The position numbers were made by a program, and so were the translations under genes. 64,000 nucleotides of DNA, from contig NZ_LIFX01000011.1 in NCBI RefSeq assembly GCF_001297775.1, forward strand, positions 144,652 through 208,651, in the 5' to 3' direction. Source of the stretch: Trabulsiella odontotermitis (lineage in GTDB: Bacteria; Pseudomonadota; Gammaproteobacteria; Enterobacterales; Enterobacteriaceae). Shown here one piece after another: positions 63,901 through 64,000 of this stretch (position 1 is its first letter; each line of letters starts with the position of its first letter). The notes under the pieces were generated by a model. That model was given only the letters and a program-made list of their open reading frames with translations. It was not told where the DNA came from and did no database searches.

Positions 63901-64000
63901 AACTGAAAGCCGGTGTTGAAGGTCAACTGACGAAGAACGTCGCCCTGTGGGGTAACGTTGGTCAGCAGGTTGGCGACAAAGGCTACAGCGATACCGCTGC
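60987..64000 (+). CDS. Autotransporter adhesin (type Va), 3' end beyond window
   Basis: The frame stays open for 1004 codons to the window edge. A signal peptide (SSSFKPTKIALFISAILSS, cleavage near VAAA-SAP) precedes a Thr/Asn/Gly/Asp-rich passenger of about 620 residues with the short repeating strands of a beta-helix. Then come a Pro/Asp/Val linker (about residues 648-675, repeated DPVDP) and an AIDA-type translocator from about residue 695 (GLYAMNLQAANNLFTTRLHDR, TSMWLRNVGGHTRQKD, FVEANWIHNSKDFGV). The ATG follows AAGG; an in-frame ATG 24 bases earlier lacks a ribosome site. The final strands of the barrel are missing. It probably displays the passenger on the cell surface. Confidence 0.92.
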   Translation, partial: MSSSFKPTKIALFISAILSSATVAAASAPASIIIDKSTASDARTVTLPTGSNVSYINIDADDARVTMGDNTTITSAGDYPDDSLYYNPGYFITVKDGTVDLGKNFTLNYMFDYLTNGNYRADAIRLLGTGVLKAENLTINEHETRVGDTNTVSAIYLSGSTRADLKGTTTITTGNIETRQDAILNAENVNITYIDEDPLSRRGHHAALDLEGKEANFTGNVNIKMFEGSPGGLEGIGIMDDDVTFAGKTTIDLDIISGSARGVEIWDTVYHGRGDDWTPEYLTNNVSFNELSIKAISRGEAGPSAGGSVTGFESISQMGTTSVAINKITVDVSGNNSVDGIRLRDTETEGATKYRINDASVKVSGGNAATLTGYYSGGADDATTDTVIKNINIQSQGGNNVYLVEQQGSTDRFTGNVTLGSQASYDSAAGTVYSIYGYSTGTTGSTNIVDNNKLVAWGKMYARGVHSINIATGDNSYIYGDTATEGTGNINLALNGSNSQWDMVGDSNITNLTLNNSTLTFMPPVTETRKLTRDAATFKTLTVDGDYRGNNGNIVMNAQLGDDSSPTDRLLISGNTSGTTNVKVLNAGGAGGVTIDGIELISVGGDSDGEFKQSGRIVAGAYDYTLQRGEGQNDKNWYLSSALSPEDPVDPIDPVDPVDPVDPVDPQDPTDPVVPQNPVTPQKPAQPREQAVRPEAGLYAMNLQAANNLFTTRLHDRLGETHYVDALTGETAVTSMWLRNVGGHTRQKDSSGLVNMQSNRYVMQLGGDIAQWSSDEADRYHLGVMAGYANQKSRAVNHRNSNHATGSIDGYSVGVYGTWLQDNDTLEGAYVDSWAQYNWFDNTVSGDDVAAESYKSKGFTASVESGYTWKLADISERNALYIQPKAQVTWMGVKADSHKETNGTRVEGNGDGNIQTRVGVRLYGHGHNKLDDGKGRTFQPFVEANWIHNSKDFGVSLNGQQVELAGARNIGELKAGVEGQLTKNVALWGNVGQQVGDKGYSDTA

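Noticed and set aside
62412..63926. A 504-codon open frame on the minus strand
   Set aside because: It lies antisense to the autotransporter, whose plus-strand frame has a signal peptide, linker and translocator motifs. The minus frame is His/Val/Arg-rich low-complexity shadow translation without any family feature.

Overview
The window reads as the chromosome of an enteric bacterium of the Enterobacteriaceae close to Escherichia/Citrobacter. The backbone genes yeeZ-yeeY-plaP, sbcB, dacD-sbmC-yeeA-yeeX, cobUST, yeeO, amn, nac-cbl, mtfA and serU lie in an order like the E. coli region between his and serU, and their products look highly similar to the E. coli proteins as I remember them. Genus is an inference; cobUST without a neighbouring cbi operon resembles E. 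coli or some Citrobacter species. All family assignments come from reading the translations, not from searches.

Layout. (1) 1-11600 is mostly core: a partial yeeZ, the LysR regulator yeeY, the putrescine importer plaP, exonuclease I, DacD, the SOS gene sbmC with a LexA box, yeeA, yeeX, the cobalamin-assembly operon cobUST and a RelE/HigB-HigA-type toxin-antitoxin pair. (2) 11631-21158 lies between two oppositely oriented tRNA-Asn genes. It holds the MATE exporter yeeO and a putrescine-utilisation (puu) cluster: puuDRCB on the minus strand and puuA-puuP on the plus strand. puuE is absent. (3) 21300-51330 is accessory DNA. It starts with an Ada-like alkylation-repair gene overlapping a PEP-mutase-family gene and a broken ribbon-helix-helix regulator. 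Next is a 13-kb catabolic cluster: a spermidine/putrescine-type ABC transporter split over two operons, a flavin monooxygenase, an FMN hydroxyacid oxidase, a LysR regulator, an NAD hydroxyacid dehydrogenase, an AroQ-like protein, a GST, a quinone reductase, an M20 deacylase, a DUF1028 protein and a Rid protein. After that comes a beta-glucoside-type PTS operon with its own HPr and an Enzyme I N-terminal domain. It ends with scattered regulators and oxidoreductases. (4) 51349-60341 returns to core-like genes (M24 aminopeptidase, amn, alpha/beta hydrolase with a divergent GlxA-type regulator, nac, cbl, mtfA), with two more tRNA-Asn genes and tRNA-Ser(CGA). (5) A large autotransporter adhesin begins at 60987 and runs off the end.

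How the parts work together. Nitrogen scavenging is a theme. PlaP and PuuP import putrescine, PuuABCD degrade it, and Nac (with a visible NtrC site and sigma-54 promoter) and Cbl are nitrogen- and sulfur-limitation regulators. The polyamine/opine-class ABC transporter of the accessory cluster may feed an unidentified nitrogen compound into the same economy.

The most unusual points are: the PTS operon whose HPr and stand-alone Enzyme I N-domain resemble the pieces of DhaM as separate genes; a GH1 phospho-glycosidase in that operon whose acid/base Glu is Gln, as in plant myrosinases; the catabolic cluster in which both the AroQ-like and the Rid-like proteins lack key catalytic residues; and the paired leader reading frames that overlap the starts of plaP and puuP in exactly the same way.
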